Origin: PNNG01 sp964577055
GTDB lineage: Bacteria > Bacteroidota > Bacteroidia > UBA7662
Length of the DNA: 64,000 nt
Reading direction: 5' to 3'
Assembly (NCBI GenBank): GCA_964577055.1
Contig: CAZNWC010000001.1
Span: 248,001 to 312,000, forward strand
Shown here piece after piece: positions 35,867 to 43,823 of this stretch. Below the pieces are notes generated by a model. It was not told the DNA's origin. It was given only the letters and a program-made list of their open reading frames with translations, and made no database searches. A program made the position numbers and the translations under genes. The number at the start of each line of letters is the position of its first letter. The first letter of the stretch is position 1.

Positions 35867-37105
35867 TTATTTTTTAATGAATTTTTGGATACTGGTTTTC
35901 CCTGCTGCCTCGATGGTCAAAAAGTACATGCCTGGTTTTAGTTGCATATCGTGGAAAGTGTAGGTCGATAAACCCGACATCACTTCGGCAAGCTGCTCAT
36001 GCACCAATTGCCCTTGCAGGTTCCGGATGCTGATGTGGATGCTCGAAGCCATCTCTGGCAAATCGGCCACTACTGTTAAAGGGCCTTCACTCAGCGGATT
36101 GGGGTAAACCTTGCTGAAAAAGGAAGGCCGTTTATTCACCGAAGTAACATTCGCCAATAATTCTTTGGTAAAGAAATAGCTGCCACTGGCTGAGCCCCCG
36201 AAACCCGTGAAAAGCAACTTCCAAATTTGCTGGTTGCGGTCCTTTACGAAATAAACCGTTGAATCGAGCAGACTCCACCCCATACCAGTAAAGCTTTTCC
36301 AGTTAAAGCCAATGGTGTTTATATCATCTACCAAGCTGTTTGCACGCCAGTTAGCATAAACCGCAGTGTCAACACCATCAACCCTTACCGCTTGCACTTG
36401 CTGGTTTTGCAAAATGCCGGCAACGGTGTACGGACTGGGTAACATGGTTGTGTACTGCGTGAATTGGAGGTCCCAGCTTGCTGCGGCTGGCTCACGATCG
36501 AGCACTTGGTTGGTAAGTAAATTGAAGTACACCAAATTCTTGGTGTTGTACGTAGCCCTGTTTAAGGCAATTTGATGGGCACCGGTGCCATTGAGCAGTG
36601 CATATTTGAAATTGAAATTGCCCCCAGCCAAAGATTCAATCAACAGTTTGCGGAATGTACCGTCGGGCAAACGAACAATAAAAATACGGTCACCATTTAC
36701 TGTATGGGTAATCATGCTATAGATTCCCCAACCTACATCAAATTGATTGGCACTGTTTGCAGCTTGGTTCAATGCTCCTATTGACCAAGAGGTTTCGCTA
36801 TTGTATAATGGTGCCCAGCCATGTAAACCCAACGTATCAACCTGCTCATAATCGGCAGCCGTAGCTGTAGGATGCACAAAAATGGCCCCTCCGGTAATGG
36901 TGTTGAAGTGAATAGCAACAGCAAATCCTGCAGTGCTAAATGCTAAATGCCAATTGTCTTTGGGCGATTGCTGCACTACCCCCTGATTAAAGCTATACCA
37001 CGCCTGGCGTGCATAACCCGGGCCAAGCGATACGGTATCACGCCTTTGTTGTGCTTGAACCACCATTGCTGTTAGCATCAGGATGAGAAAGGAAATTTTC
37101 TTCAT
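35867..37105 (-). CDS. HmuY-like protein with T9SS type A sorting domain
   Basis: A 412-aa secreted protein. Signal peptide (to VQAQ, about residue 19), then a HmuY-like domain with the same layout as the protein at 31230 (WYSFNQGVVQQSPKDNWHLAF at the front and IGFNWKSFTGMGW then IWKLLFTGFGG near residue 300), and a C-terminal sorting domain from KVYPNPLSEGPL to IQKFIKK. It seems to be a surface-released or surface-anchored version of the HmuY hemophore, exported by T9SS, in the same operon as the lipoprotein version. First gene of the operon; divergent from the AraC regulator. Confidence 0.78.
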   Translation of the reverse strand: MKKISFLILMLTAMVVQAQQRRDTVSLGPGYARQAWYSFNQGVVQQSPKDNWHLAFSTAGFAVAIHFNTITGGAIFVHPTATAADYEQVDTLGLHGWAPLYNSETSWSIGALNQAANSANQFDVGWGIYSMITHTVNGDRIFIVRLPDGTFRKLLIESLAGGNFNFKYALLNGTGAHQIALNRATYNTKNLVYFNLLTNQVLDREPAAASWDLQFTQYTTMLPSPYTVAGILQNQQVQAVRVDGVDTAVYANWRANSLVDDINTIGFNWKSFTGMGWSLLDSTVYFVKDRNQQIWKLLFTGFGGSASGSYFFTKELLANVTSVNKRPSFFSKVYPNPLSEGPLTVVADLPEMASSIHISIRNLQGQLVHEQLAEVMSGLSTYTFHDMQLKPGMYFLTIEAAGKTSIQKFIKK

Positions 37106-37134
37106 GCTTATATTTATTTAGACTGTTTATAAAT

Positions 37135-37142
37135 TAGATTTG
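37135..37142 (+). promoter_or_regulatory. -7 box TAGATTTG for the AraC-type regulator
   Basis: A TAnnTTTG match on the plus strand, 53-71 nt before the candidate starts of the AraC gene. It lies only 4 nt from the oppositely oriented box at 37147-37154; the two share the inverted repeat TTTGC-GT-GCAAA. Confidence 0.4.
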
Positions 37143-37146
37143 CGTG

Positions 37147-37154
37147 CAAAAGTA
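37147..37154 (-). promoter_or_regulatory. -7 box TACTTTTG for the heme/iron operon
   Basis: On the minus strand TACTTTTG matches TAnnTTTG, giving a leader of roughly 35 nt before the operon's first ATG (37105). It overlaps the RNA polymerase footprint of the opposing promoter, so the two cannot easily be occupied together. Confidence 0.45.
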
Positions 37155-37213
37155 CACGACCCAACCTCTTCCGAGTTGCCTAAAAAAGAAATGAAGTGAC
37201 TGCAAAAGGAAAA

Positions 37214-37927
37214 ATGCATGCAGATGAATCAAGCGAGGCTGCACTCAGAGCCCCCGATGCCCATGCCATCGTTAGTGTAAGCGTAATCAAGCTGGCCTCT
37301 TTCAAACGCTTGTACATCGAACTGGGCGAGTTGGAAAACAACACCTCCCGATTTTTGGCAGGATTTTCCGCTAAATCAGCCATGGTCTACACGGCGAACG
37401 GTCCCATTGAAATCTACCACAACCAAATTGTTCCATTTAACGAGGTCATCCTAGAAATAGAGAGTCAAGAAGCCGCTGAAATCCACTGCATAAATGTTAA
37501 ACATTTACAATACTCGCAAAACACACTGCTGCCTGGACTCTACATCGTTCCTCAAATCATGCAGCACCTCTTGCACCGCAACAAAGAACTTACCTCACCT
37601 ACAGAAAACATCGCCCTGAGAGCACAATCTTTAATAGATGCCCATTTCGTGGATAATCCCACTATCGAATGGCTGGCCAAAGAAATTGGCACCAACACTA
37701 CCTCTCTCAAAGAATCATTCAAGAACCAATTTGGCATCACGCTTTATAAATACCAACAGCAACTGAAATTAAAACTAGCAGCCGCATTACTAGAAAATAG
37801 CGATCTCTCGCTTACTGCCATAGCCATAGAATGTGGCTATGCCGATAGCCGTCACTTAAATACTGCCTTTTCAAAAGCAATGGGCGAGAGCTTGGGAAAC
37901 TATCGCAGAAAATTCCGCAACCTTTAA
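37214..37927 (+). CDS. AraC family transcriptional regulator
   Basis: A 237-aa regulator. The C-terminal third is an AraC/XylS double helix-turn-helix (LAKEIGTNTTSLKESFKNQF and LTAIAIECGYADSRHLNTAF); the N-terminal two thirds are a sensor domain of unknown ligand. The layout resembles PchR-like iron/siderophore regulators. It diverges from the heme/iron operon and probably controls it. The ATG at 37214 is my choice; a GTG at 37196 would add six residues. Confidence 0.85.
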   Translation: MHADESSEAALRAPDAHAIVSVSVIKLASFKRLYIELGELENNTSRFLAGFSAKSAMVYTANGPIEIYHNQIVPFNEVILEIESQEAAEIHCINVKHLQYSQNTLLPGLYIVPQIMQHLLHRNKELTSPTENIALRAQSLIDAHFVDNPTIEWLAKEIGTNTTSLKESFKNQFGITLYKYQQQLKLKLAAALLENSDLSLTAIAIECGYADSRHLNTAFSKAMGESLGNYRRKFRNL

Positions 37928-37929
37928 GC

Positions 37930-39231
37930 TTATCTATTGCGCAACACCCAACCAAAAGCCATTGGCTCGGGCAATTGCAAGGCAACAAGGTTGCCGCTTG
38001 CCAAAGGCAGGAGTTTCGCCTGGCTGCCGGTGAGCAACAGTACCCGGTCGCCCAGTGGGTCGTACGACACAAAATGGGCAGAATCGCTGCTCAAAGTGCT
38101 GAATTGTCCGGTACGCACGGTGGTTCCAGGCTGGTATTTACTCGTTTGGTCGTGCAGCAGCACCAAACTGCCGTCGGGCAAGGCCAAGAGCTGGCGGAAG
38201 TGGCGGCTGTCGGGCCCCGTTTCCGACTCCAAGCGGCTCAATGAGGTGGTGTAGCGGAACAAATCGCCTTTGCCATTGGCCTCGATGAGCAGCAACCACT
38301 GATCGTCGTTGAGTCGGTGCGCAGCTACCAAACGGCCGTTACGCGGAATTTCACGGATCAACCCTTCCCGCTCGCGGTCGATGAGGCGGATGCGCGGCAA
38401 GCCTGTGGGGTCGTACGGCAACATGTCGTACAAAATGCGGTTGCCGCTCACGGCCATGGCCCCAGGATAAAAACCTTCGGGCAATACGTGCTGCCGGGGG
38501 CCGCTCCCATCGCCATTGGCCCACCAAATGCTGCCAGCACCCCTGCCTACAAACACCTGGTTTCGATCGAGCTGCAAGGCAGTGAACAAAGGAAATCCGG
38601 GTGCCGTTTGGGCGGTGGTTCCCGCAATCAGTTGATTGGTAGGCAATTGATAGCGGTAAGCGGTTGGACTACCCCCACCCGCAGTCCAAATTTGACCGAG
38701 TGTGGCTTGGTAATCGGCAAATTGCACGGCGAGGGGCCACACCGCCGGATTGGGAGGCAGCACAAAATCGGGCCCGCTGCGGTACAACCGGCTGGTATTG
38801 GCAGAAACGGCCAAAAAGCACAGTCCGGTTACCTGCCGCGGCACCCCCACCACCTGCACCGGAATAAACAGCTGACTGTATTCGCGCTGGCTTTCGAGGC
38901 GCACCACCAATTGGTAGTTGCCATCGTCCAGCAGCGTATCGGTGAGCGGATAGGCCACGGCGATGGTTTGGCTGTTGCCCGAAAGTGGGTAGATGAGGGG
39001 TGGCGAGAGGGGCGCAAAATTGGCCCCGCTGCTGGCCAGTTCCACCCGCAAACGTGCCAGACCTTCGTCGTCGCTAGCATTTACGGTGAAACGCAGTGTA
39101 TCGGGCACTTGCACGCTGCGGGCTGCTGTACCTTCCACAACGTTGAGCACCGGCAAAGGAGCAGGTTTTTCGTCCTTACACCCTGCCAAAAGCAGCACCA
39201 AATACCAAAAAATGCGTATTCTTACTTTCAT
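37930..39231 (-). CDS. Unknown lipoprotein with Ig-like and propeller-like parts
   Basis: A 433-aa lipoprotein (lipobox LLAGC, Cys18). Residues about 25-125 have the look of an immunoglobulin-like domain (VPDTLRFTVNASDDEGLARL); the remainder has repeated motifs of a WD/YVTN-like beta-propeller (VFVGRGAGSIWWANGDGSG, LLLIEANGKGDLFRYTTSLS). No enzyme signature is visible. It converges with the AraC gene (stops 2 nt apart) and is transcribed alone. A surface or periplasmic binding role is a guess. Confidence 0.6.
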   Translation of the reverse strand: MKVRIRIFWYLVLLLAGCKDEKPAPLPVLNVVEGTAARSVQVPDTLRFTVNASDDEGLARLRVELASSGANFAPLSPPLIYPLSGNSQTIAVAYPLTDTLLDDGNYQLVVRLESQREYSQLFIPVQVVGVPRQVTGLCFLAVSANTSRLYRSGPDFVLPPNPAVWPLAVQFADYQATLGQIWTAGGGSPTAYRYQLPTNQLIAGTTAQTAPGFPLFTALQLDRNQVFVGRGAGSIWWANGDGSGPRQHVLPEGFYPGAMAVSGNRILYDMLPYDPTGLPRIRLIDREREGLIREIPRNGRLVAAHRLNDDQWLLLIEANGKGDLFRYTTSLSRLESETGPDSRHFRQLLALPDGSLVLLHDQTSKYQPGTTVRTGQFSTLSSDSAHFVSYDPLGDRVLLLTGSQAKLLPLASGNLVALQLPEPMAFGWVLRNR

Positions 39232-39303
39232 AGCGCAGCGGAAGTTACGACCTTCGCTTTTTAGAGCCTAACACACAACGAATATACAACAACGGTACTT
39301 CGC

Positions 39304-41298
39304 ATGAACCCCGTACAAGCCCATATGGCCGCTTTGGCCCAACAACTGCACGAACACAATTACCGCTACTATGTGCTCGACCAACCCACGATTTCCGACC
39401 AGGAATTCGACCGGCTGTTGCGCGAGTTGCAAGATTTAGAACAGCAACATCCCGCTTTTGCTTCACCCGATTCACCTACCCAACGCGTAGGTGGCATGCC
39501 GCTGAGCAAGTTCGAAAATGCCCCGCACCGTTTCCCCATGTTGTCGTTGGGCAATACCTATTCGCGCGAAGAACTGGCCGATTTCGACGAACGCGTACAA
39601 AAAGGCCTGGGCAAAAGCACGGCTTATGTAGGCGAGCTCAAATTCGATGGCGTGGCCATTTCGTTGAGTTACGAAAAAGGCCGGCTGGTGCGTGCCCTCA
39701 CCCGGGGCGATGGCCAAAAGGGTGATATTGTTACCGAAAACATCAAAACCATTGCCTCCATTCCGCTGGTGCTGCGGGGCGATGATTATCCCGACTTTTT
39801 CGAAATCCGCGGCGAGGTATTCATCCGCCGGGCCGATTTCGACAAGCTGAACGAAGACCGTTTGGCGCGCGGCGAAGAGGCCTATGCCAATCCCCGCAAC
39901 TTTGCCTCGGGTACCCTCAAGCTGCTCGACCCGCGCGAAGTGGGCCGGCGCAAACTCGACTGTTTCCTTTACTACCTCAATTTCGACAACCGGCTTTTCC
40001 GCTCGCACCACGAAAGTTTGGAAGCCGCCCGCCGTTGGGGCTTCAAAATATGCGAACACACCACCCCACCCACCGATTTGGCCGGCATCATGGCCTTCAT
40101 CGACCGCTGGGATGCCGGCCGCAGCGAATTGCCCTACGACATCGATGGCATTGTGGTGAAGGTCGACGATTTTGATGCGCGTGAAGAATTGGGATTTACT
40201 GCCAAATCGCCCCGCTGGGCCATTTCTTACAAGTACAAGCCCATGAGCGCCGTCACCATCCTGCAAAGCGTGAGCTACCAGGTGGGCCGCACGGGTGCCA
40301 TTACACCGGTGGCCAATCTCCAACCCGTGCAGCTGGCCGGAACGGTGGTGAAACGTGCCTCTTTGTACAACGAAGCCGAGATTGAGCGACTCGATTTGCA
40401 TGTAGGCGATGAAGTATTTGTGGAGAAGGGAGGCGAAATCATCCCCAAAGTAACCGGGGTGAATGTGGCCAAACGGGCGCCCGGACTGCAGGAAGTGCGC
40501 TTCATCAGCCATTGTCCCGACTGCCATACGCCACTCCAAAAGGTGGAAGCCATCCACTACTGTCCCAACGAAAGCGGTTGTCCGCCCCAGCAGCTCGGTC
40601 GGCTTGAGCACTTTGTGGCCCGCAAGGCCATCGACCTCAACAGCATGGGCAAAGAAACCATTGAGCAGCTGTTTAATGCCGGCTTACTGCGCCGTATCAG
40701 CGATTTTTACAGCCTGCAATACGAGCAGCTCATTGGCATGGAGCGCATGGGCGACAAAACCGTGCGCAACCTGCTGGCCGGTTTAGAAGCCACCAAGGCA
40801 GTACCCTACGAACGCGTACTTTTTGCCTTGGGCATCAGGCATGTGGGCGAAACCGTGGCCCGTACCTTGGCCAAAACCTTTCCTACCATCGACGCTTTGG
40901 CGGCCGCAACTGCAGAAGAGCTGGTGCAAATCAACGAGATAGGCGAAAAAATTGCCCAAAGTGTGGTCAATTGGTTTGCCGATGCCCAAAACCAAGTAAT
41001 GCTGGCCGCTTTGAAACAGGCAGGCTTGCAGTTCGAAAGGCAGGGCAGGGAGCCCGAAGCTTTGTCACACCGCCTGGCCGGACTCACCTTTGTGATTTCG
41101 GGCGTTTTTGCCCGCCACGAGCGCGATGAGCTCAAGCAGCTCATTGAACAACATGGCGGCAAAGTGGCCTCGGGCGTGAGTGGCAAAACCAATTATTTGC
41201 TCGCCGGTGATGGTATGGGGCCTAGTAAGCTGCAAAAAGCCACCGATTTGGGCGTGAAAATTTTGAGCGAGGACGCGTTTGAACAAATGATTGCATGA
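39304..41298 (+). CDS. ligA: NAD-dependent DNA ligase
   Basis: A 664-aa NAD+-dependent ligase that seals nicks in replication and repair. Domain order: Ia/adenylation (residues 1-310) with the KxDG motif in LKFDGVA (adenylated K113), OB fold (GRTGAITPVANLQPVQLAGT), a four-Cys zinc finger (CPDCHTPLQKVEAIHYC then GCPPQ), helix-hairpin-helix repeats, and a C-terminal BRCT domain (LTFVISGVFARHERDEL). All essential elements are present. It overlaps the next start by 4 nt (ATGA). Confidence 0.97.
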   Translation: MNPVQAHMAALAQQLHEHNYRYYVLDQPTISDQEFDRLLRELQDLEQQHPAFASPDSPTQRVGGMPLSKFENAPHRFPMLSLGNTYSREELADFDERVQKGLGKSTAYVGELKFDGVAISLSYEKGRLVRALTRGDGQKGDIVTENIKTIASIPLVLRGDDYPDFFEIRGEVFIRRADFDKLNEDRLARGEEAYANPRNFASGTLKLLDPREVGRRKLDCFLYYLNFDNRLFRSHHESLEAARRWGFKICEHTTPPTDLAGIMAFIDRWDAGRSELPYDIDGIVVKVDDFDAREELGFTAKSPRWAISYKYKPMSAVTILQSVSYQVGRTGAITPVANLQPVQLAGTVVKRASLYNEAEIERLDLHVGDEVFVEKGGEIIPKVTGVNVAKRAPGLQEVRFISHCPDCHTPLQKVEAIHYCPNESGCPPQQLGRLEHFVARKAIDLNSMGKETIEQLFNAGLLRRISDFYSLQYEQLIGMERMGDKTVRNLLAGLEATKAVPYERVLFALGIRHVGETVARTLAKTFPTIDALAAATAEELVQINEIGEKIAQSVVNWFADAQNQVMLAALKQAGLQFERQGREPEALSHRLAGLTFVISGVFARHERDELKQLIEQHGGKVASGVSGKTNYLLAGDGMGPSKLQKATDLGVKILSEDAFEQMIA

Positions 41299-41810
41299 AA
41301 CAGCCCCTCTTTTGGCGCAGATGGCGCTGGCAACAAGCCTTCAAGCAAGCCGTGAAAAAGCCCGCCCAATGTGAGCCAGGCAGCGGCAAATGGCTGGTAT
41401 TGCTCGATGCGCGCGACCCCTGGCAGCAGGCCGTGGCCGAATTGCTGCTCAAAAAACGCCCCCCTGACAGTGTTTGGGTAGTGGCCTACGAAGGCAAATT
41501 TGAGCACCCCCAGCAAGTAAACCTGGGGCTGTTGGAACTGAGTACCGATTTACAAGCACCCATGGCGGTACGCGACCAAATATTGCAGCATGCCTACGAT
41601 TTTGTACTGCAGTTGGCGCCCATGCCCGAACCTCCTTTGGCCTTGTTAGCAGTAGAAGCACACTGCTTTCAGCGCATTGCCATAAATCCCGCAAAAAGTA
41701 GCGAACTTTATCGCTTAGAATTTCAATGGACCGGCCTCAGTTCAGAAGAAGCCGTTCCAGAATTATTTAACCAACTCAAAGCGCTGTTTAGCCATGTCGT
41801 TTCAGCTTAG
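41295..41810 (+). CDS. DUF6913-like protein
   Basis: A 171-aa, probably cytoplasmic protein with no recognised catalytic motif. After a basic N-terminus (RRWRWQQAFKQAVKK) come alternating strands and helices (WLVLLDARDPWQQAVAELLLKK). It sits between ligA (4-nt overlap) and dapA (17-nt overlap); small proteins of the DUF6913 type occupy this position in many Bacteroidota, which is the main basis for the name. Function unknown. Confidence 0.55.
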   Translation: MKQPLFWRRWRWQQAFKQAVKKPAQCEPGSGKWLVLLDARDPWQQAVAELLLKKRPPDSVWVVAYEGKFEHPQQVNLGLLELSTDLQAPMAVRDQILQHAYDFVLQLAPMPEPPLALLAVEAHCFQRIAINPAKSSELYRLEFQWTGLSSEEAVPELFNQLKALFSHVVSA

Positions 41811-42833
41811 CGGAACCGGGGTCGCCGTAGTAACCCCCTTCACTTCATCGGGAGCCATCGATCATGCTGCCCTGCACAAGGTGGTGAACTTCATCGTTGA
41901 AGGTGGGGTAGAATACGTGGTTGCCCTGGGTACCACCGGTGAAACCCCTGCCCTGAGCAAAGCCGACCGCATGGAAGTGTTGGCCTCGGTACGCGAAGCC
42001 GTGGCTGGCCGGTTACCGCTGGTGCTGGGCATGGGTGGCAACGATACGCGTGAACTGTTGGAGCACATGCACAGTTTCGACATGAGCGGGGTACATGCCT
42101 TGCTGTCGGTAACGCCTTATTACAACAAACCCAGTCAGGCCGGCCTCTACGCCCATTACAAAGCCGTGGCCGAAAACACCGATTTACCGGTGATTTTGTA
42201 CAACGTACCGCCACGCACAGGCTGCAACCTTACGGCCGAAACTACGCTGCGTTTGGCACACGATTTCAAAAACATCGTAGCTACCAAGGAAGCTTCGGGC
42301 GATTTCAGCCAAATTTCGGAAGTGCTTCGTTTGCGGCCTGCCGGCTTCAAAGTTTACTCGGGCGACGATGTAATCACCCTGCCCCTGCTCGGTTTGGGTG
42401 TTGATGGAGTGATTTCGGTGATTGCNNNNNNNNNNNNNNNNNNNNNNNNNNNNNNNNNNNNNNNNNNNNNNNNNNNNNNNNNNNNNNNNNNNNNNNNNNN
42501 NNNNNNNNNNNNNNNNNNNNNNNNNTAATCACCCTGCCCCTGCTCGGTTTGGGTGTTGATGGAGTGATTTCGGTGATTGCAAATGGTTGTCCCCGCCAAT
42601 TCAGCGACCTCACCCGTGCTGGTTTGGCTGGCGATTTTGCCACTGCCCGCCGTTTGCACCACCAGCTCATGCCCCTCATGCAGCTGATTTTCGCCGAAGG
42701 CAATCCCACCGGCATCAAAGCCCTGCTTCACGCCCGTGGCCTGCTCGAAAACGAATTGCGTTTGCCGCTGGTGGCTGCATCAGCCGCTTTGTTGGCAAAG
42801 ATCAGAGAGGCGTTGAAGGTATTGGAAGCATAA
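41794..42833 (+). CDS. dapA: 4-hydroxy-tetrahydrodipicolinate synthase, split by an assembly gap
   Basis: First enzyme of the diaminopimelate/lysine branch; condenses aspartate semialdehyde with pyruvate. Family motifs are VVALGTTGETPALSKADR, VTPYYNKPSQAGLYAHYKA, ILYNVPPRTGCNLTAET and IVATKEASGDFSQIS, the last carrying the Schiff-base lysine. The frame is broken by 100 N at 42426-42525, but the 55 bp before the gap (42371-42425) are repeated exactly after it (42526-42580). Removing one copy plus the N run (155 nt) restores one frame of 294 aa, the normal length, so the gene is intact in the organism. Confidence 0.93.
42426..42525. other. Spurious 100-N scaffold gap in dapA
   Basis: Exactly 100 N flanked by identical 55-bp sequence on both sides. 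This is what two de Bruijn-graph contigs overlapping by k = 55 look like when joined as a scaffold without merging. True missing sequence is probably zero. Confidence 0.9.
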
Positions 42834-42911
42834 ATTCCGAGTTGCAAGGCACCACTCATCAACCGCCTGTTCCTTAAAGGCTAGTGGCACTCACCAGTTC
42901 AACGTAAATAC

Positions 42912-42938
42912 AAAAGGCCCCAATCGGAGGCCTTTTTT
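42912..42938. terminator. Bidirectional terminator between dapA and the tRNA-like gene
   Basis: A stem AAAAGGCC/GGCCTTTT with a 9-nt loop. On the plus strand the T run extends two bases past the stem (dapA terminator); on the minus strand it begins right after the tRNA-like 3' end, with the T run inside the stem. Works best for the plus direction. Confidence 0.7.
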
Positions 42939-42939
42939 G

Positions 42940-43054
42940 CTGTGGGAGAAGGAGTCGAACCTTCACGGAGCAGTTAGGGTACCTGGCGGACCTTTTTCCC
43001 GGGCTCTCCACCCCCGCGACAGGAGGGCATGTCTGCCTGTTTCACCACCCCACA
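42940..43054 (-). tRNA. Unusual tRNA-like RNA, anticodon GUC, very long variable region
   Basis: A 115-nt RNA that folds as a tRNA. The 7-bp acceptor stem is TGTGGGG/TCCCACA with discriminator G73. The D arm (GTG, an 11-nt loop containing GG, CAT) has the 3-bp stem typical of class II tRNA-Leu. Anticodon stem CCCTC/GGGGG encloses loop CTGTCGC, so the anticodon is GUC (Asp codons). The T arm is GAAGG-TTCGACT-CCTTC. The variable region is 46 nt, against 4-5 in class I and about 12-20 in class II; it can close with GGAG/CTCC and holds an inner hairpin. CCA is not encoded. G34-U35-C36, C38, G73 and G10-U25 are aspartate identity elements. A promoter and a terminator flank it. Ordinary tRNA, pseudo-tRNA or non-translational RNA are all possible. 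Confidence 0.65.
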
Positions 43055-43071
43055 AGGAATGTTTGTTAATT

Positions 43072-43104
43072 CAAAACTATCCAAACCGGAATTAATAGCA
43101 AAAA
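43072..43104 (-). promoter_or_regulatory. Promoter of the tRNA-like gene
   Basis: On the minus strand TTG (43101-43099, within TTTTTG) and TAGTTTTG (43079-43072) are 19 nt apart, an excellent fit to the Bacteroidota TTG/TAnnTTTG promoter. The -7 box ends 17 nt before the first base of the acceptor stem, as expected for a short-leader RNA gene. Confidence 0.65.
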
Positions 43105-43151
43105 TTCGAAACTATTTTTTAAAAACTTTCGTGTGTTCGAAATTTTAGAAT

Positions 43152-43159
43152 TACTTTTG
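43152..43159 (+). promoter_or_regulatory. -7 box TACTTTTG upstream of the Lrp-type regulator
   Basis: TACTTTTG matches TAnnTTTG and ends 28 nt before the ATG at 43188. The surrounding 43056-43187 stretch is AT-rich and contains nothing else but this box and the opposing tRNA-like promoter. Confidence 0.5.
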
Positions 43160-43187
43160 TGCATATCATTCAAAAATAGCTATCCTG

Positions 43188-43655
43188 ATGAAAGTAGATT
43201 ACGAACTCGACCGCACCGATAGGATGATCCTCAACAGCCTGATGGAGGACGCCAAGACCACATATACCCGCATTGCCCAAATGATTCCCGTTTCCGACGG
43301 CACCGTGCACGTACGGATGAAAAAAATGGAGCAGGCCGGCATTGTGCAAGGCTCACGTTTGTTGGTCGATTACAATGCCCTGGGTTACGACCTCACGGCT
43401 TACATTGGTATTTACCTCGAAAAAGGCTCGGTGTACAAAGACGTGATCAAGCAGCTCGAAGCCGTGCCCGAAATTGTGGAAGCCCACTACATCACTGGTG
43501 CTTACAGCATTTTCTGCAAACTCATTTGCATGAACACCAACCACCTGCGCAGCATCTTGAACGACCAGGTGCAAGCCATTGGCGGCATTCAGCGCACCGA
43601 GACCTTTATTAGCTTGGAAAATTCGATACAAAGGGCGTTGAAATTGCCTGTGTAA
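43188..43655 (+). CDS. Lrp/AsnC family transcriptional regulator
   Basis: A 155-aa DNA-binding protein. N-terminal helix-turn-helix (LDRTDRMILNSLMEDAKTTY; then MIPVSDGTVHVRMKKMEQAG) and C-terminal RAM ligand-binding domain (AYIGIYLEKGSVYKDVIKQL and VEAHYITGAYSIFCKLIC). Members respond to amino acids and act as local or global regulators. It is divergent from the tRNA-like gene and stands alone. A regulatory link to that gene is conceivable but not shown. Confidence 0.9.
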   Translation: MKVDYELDRTDRMILNSLMEDAKTTYTRIAQMIPVSDGTVHVRMKKMEQAGIVQGSRLLVDYNALGYDLTAYIGIYLEKGSVYKDVIKQLEAVPEIVEAHYITGAYSIFCKLICMNTNHLRSILNDQVQAIGGIQRTETFISLENSIQRALKLPV

Positions 43656-43658
43656 ATA

Positions 43659-43823
43659 CCCTGCTGCGCAGGGCTGTAAATGCCCCGCAAAGGCGGGTCT
43701 GTTAACGAAGCTTCGCTTCTGTGAACGCTCCGCTGTTTCATAGCGCTCTAGGATAAAGTGCATTTGGCGATTTCTGCGTAAATCTGCGCTATACCCCTCC
43801 GTGTCCTCCGTGATCTCCGTGTT
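43659..43823. repeat. Intergenic cluster of small palindromes and low-complexity repeat
   Basis: Three small hairpins follow each other: CCCTGC-TGC-GCAGGG (43659-43673), CCCGC-AAAG-GCGGG (43684-43697) and the palindrome CGAAGCTTCG (43706-43715), then GCTCCGCTGTTTCATAGCGC and, near 43800, a cytosine-rich run built from CTCCGTG units. No T tract supports a terminator. Similar motifs recur at 49802-49900, suggesting a dispersed non-coding repeat family. Confidence 0.45.

Noticed and set aside
39472..40611. A 379-codon minus-strand frame across ligA
   Set aside because: Shadow of ligA, whose motifs (KxDG, zinc finger, BRCT) are decisive.
42371..42580. dapA as a frameshifted pseudogene or with a 55-bp duplication
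   Set aside because: The duplication flanks exactly 100 N and collapsing it restores a normal-length gene; the same pattern recurs at 46537.
42940..43054. A plain tRNA-Leu
   Set aside because: The D arm is Leu-like, but the anticodon loop CTGTCGC gives GUC, the discriminator is G and the variable region is far too long.
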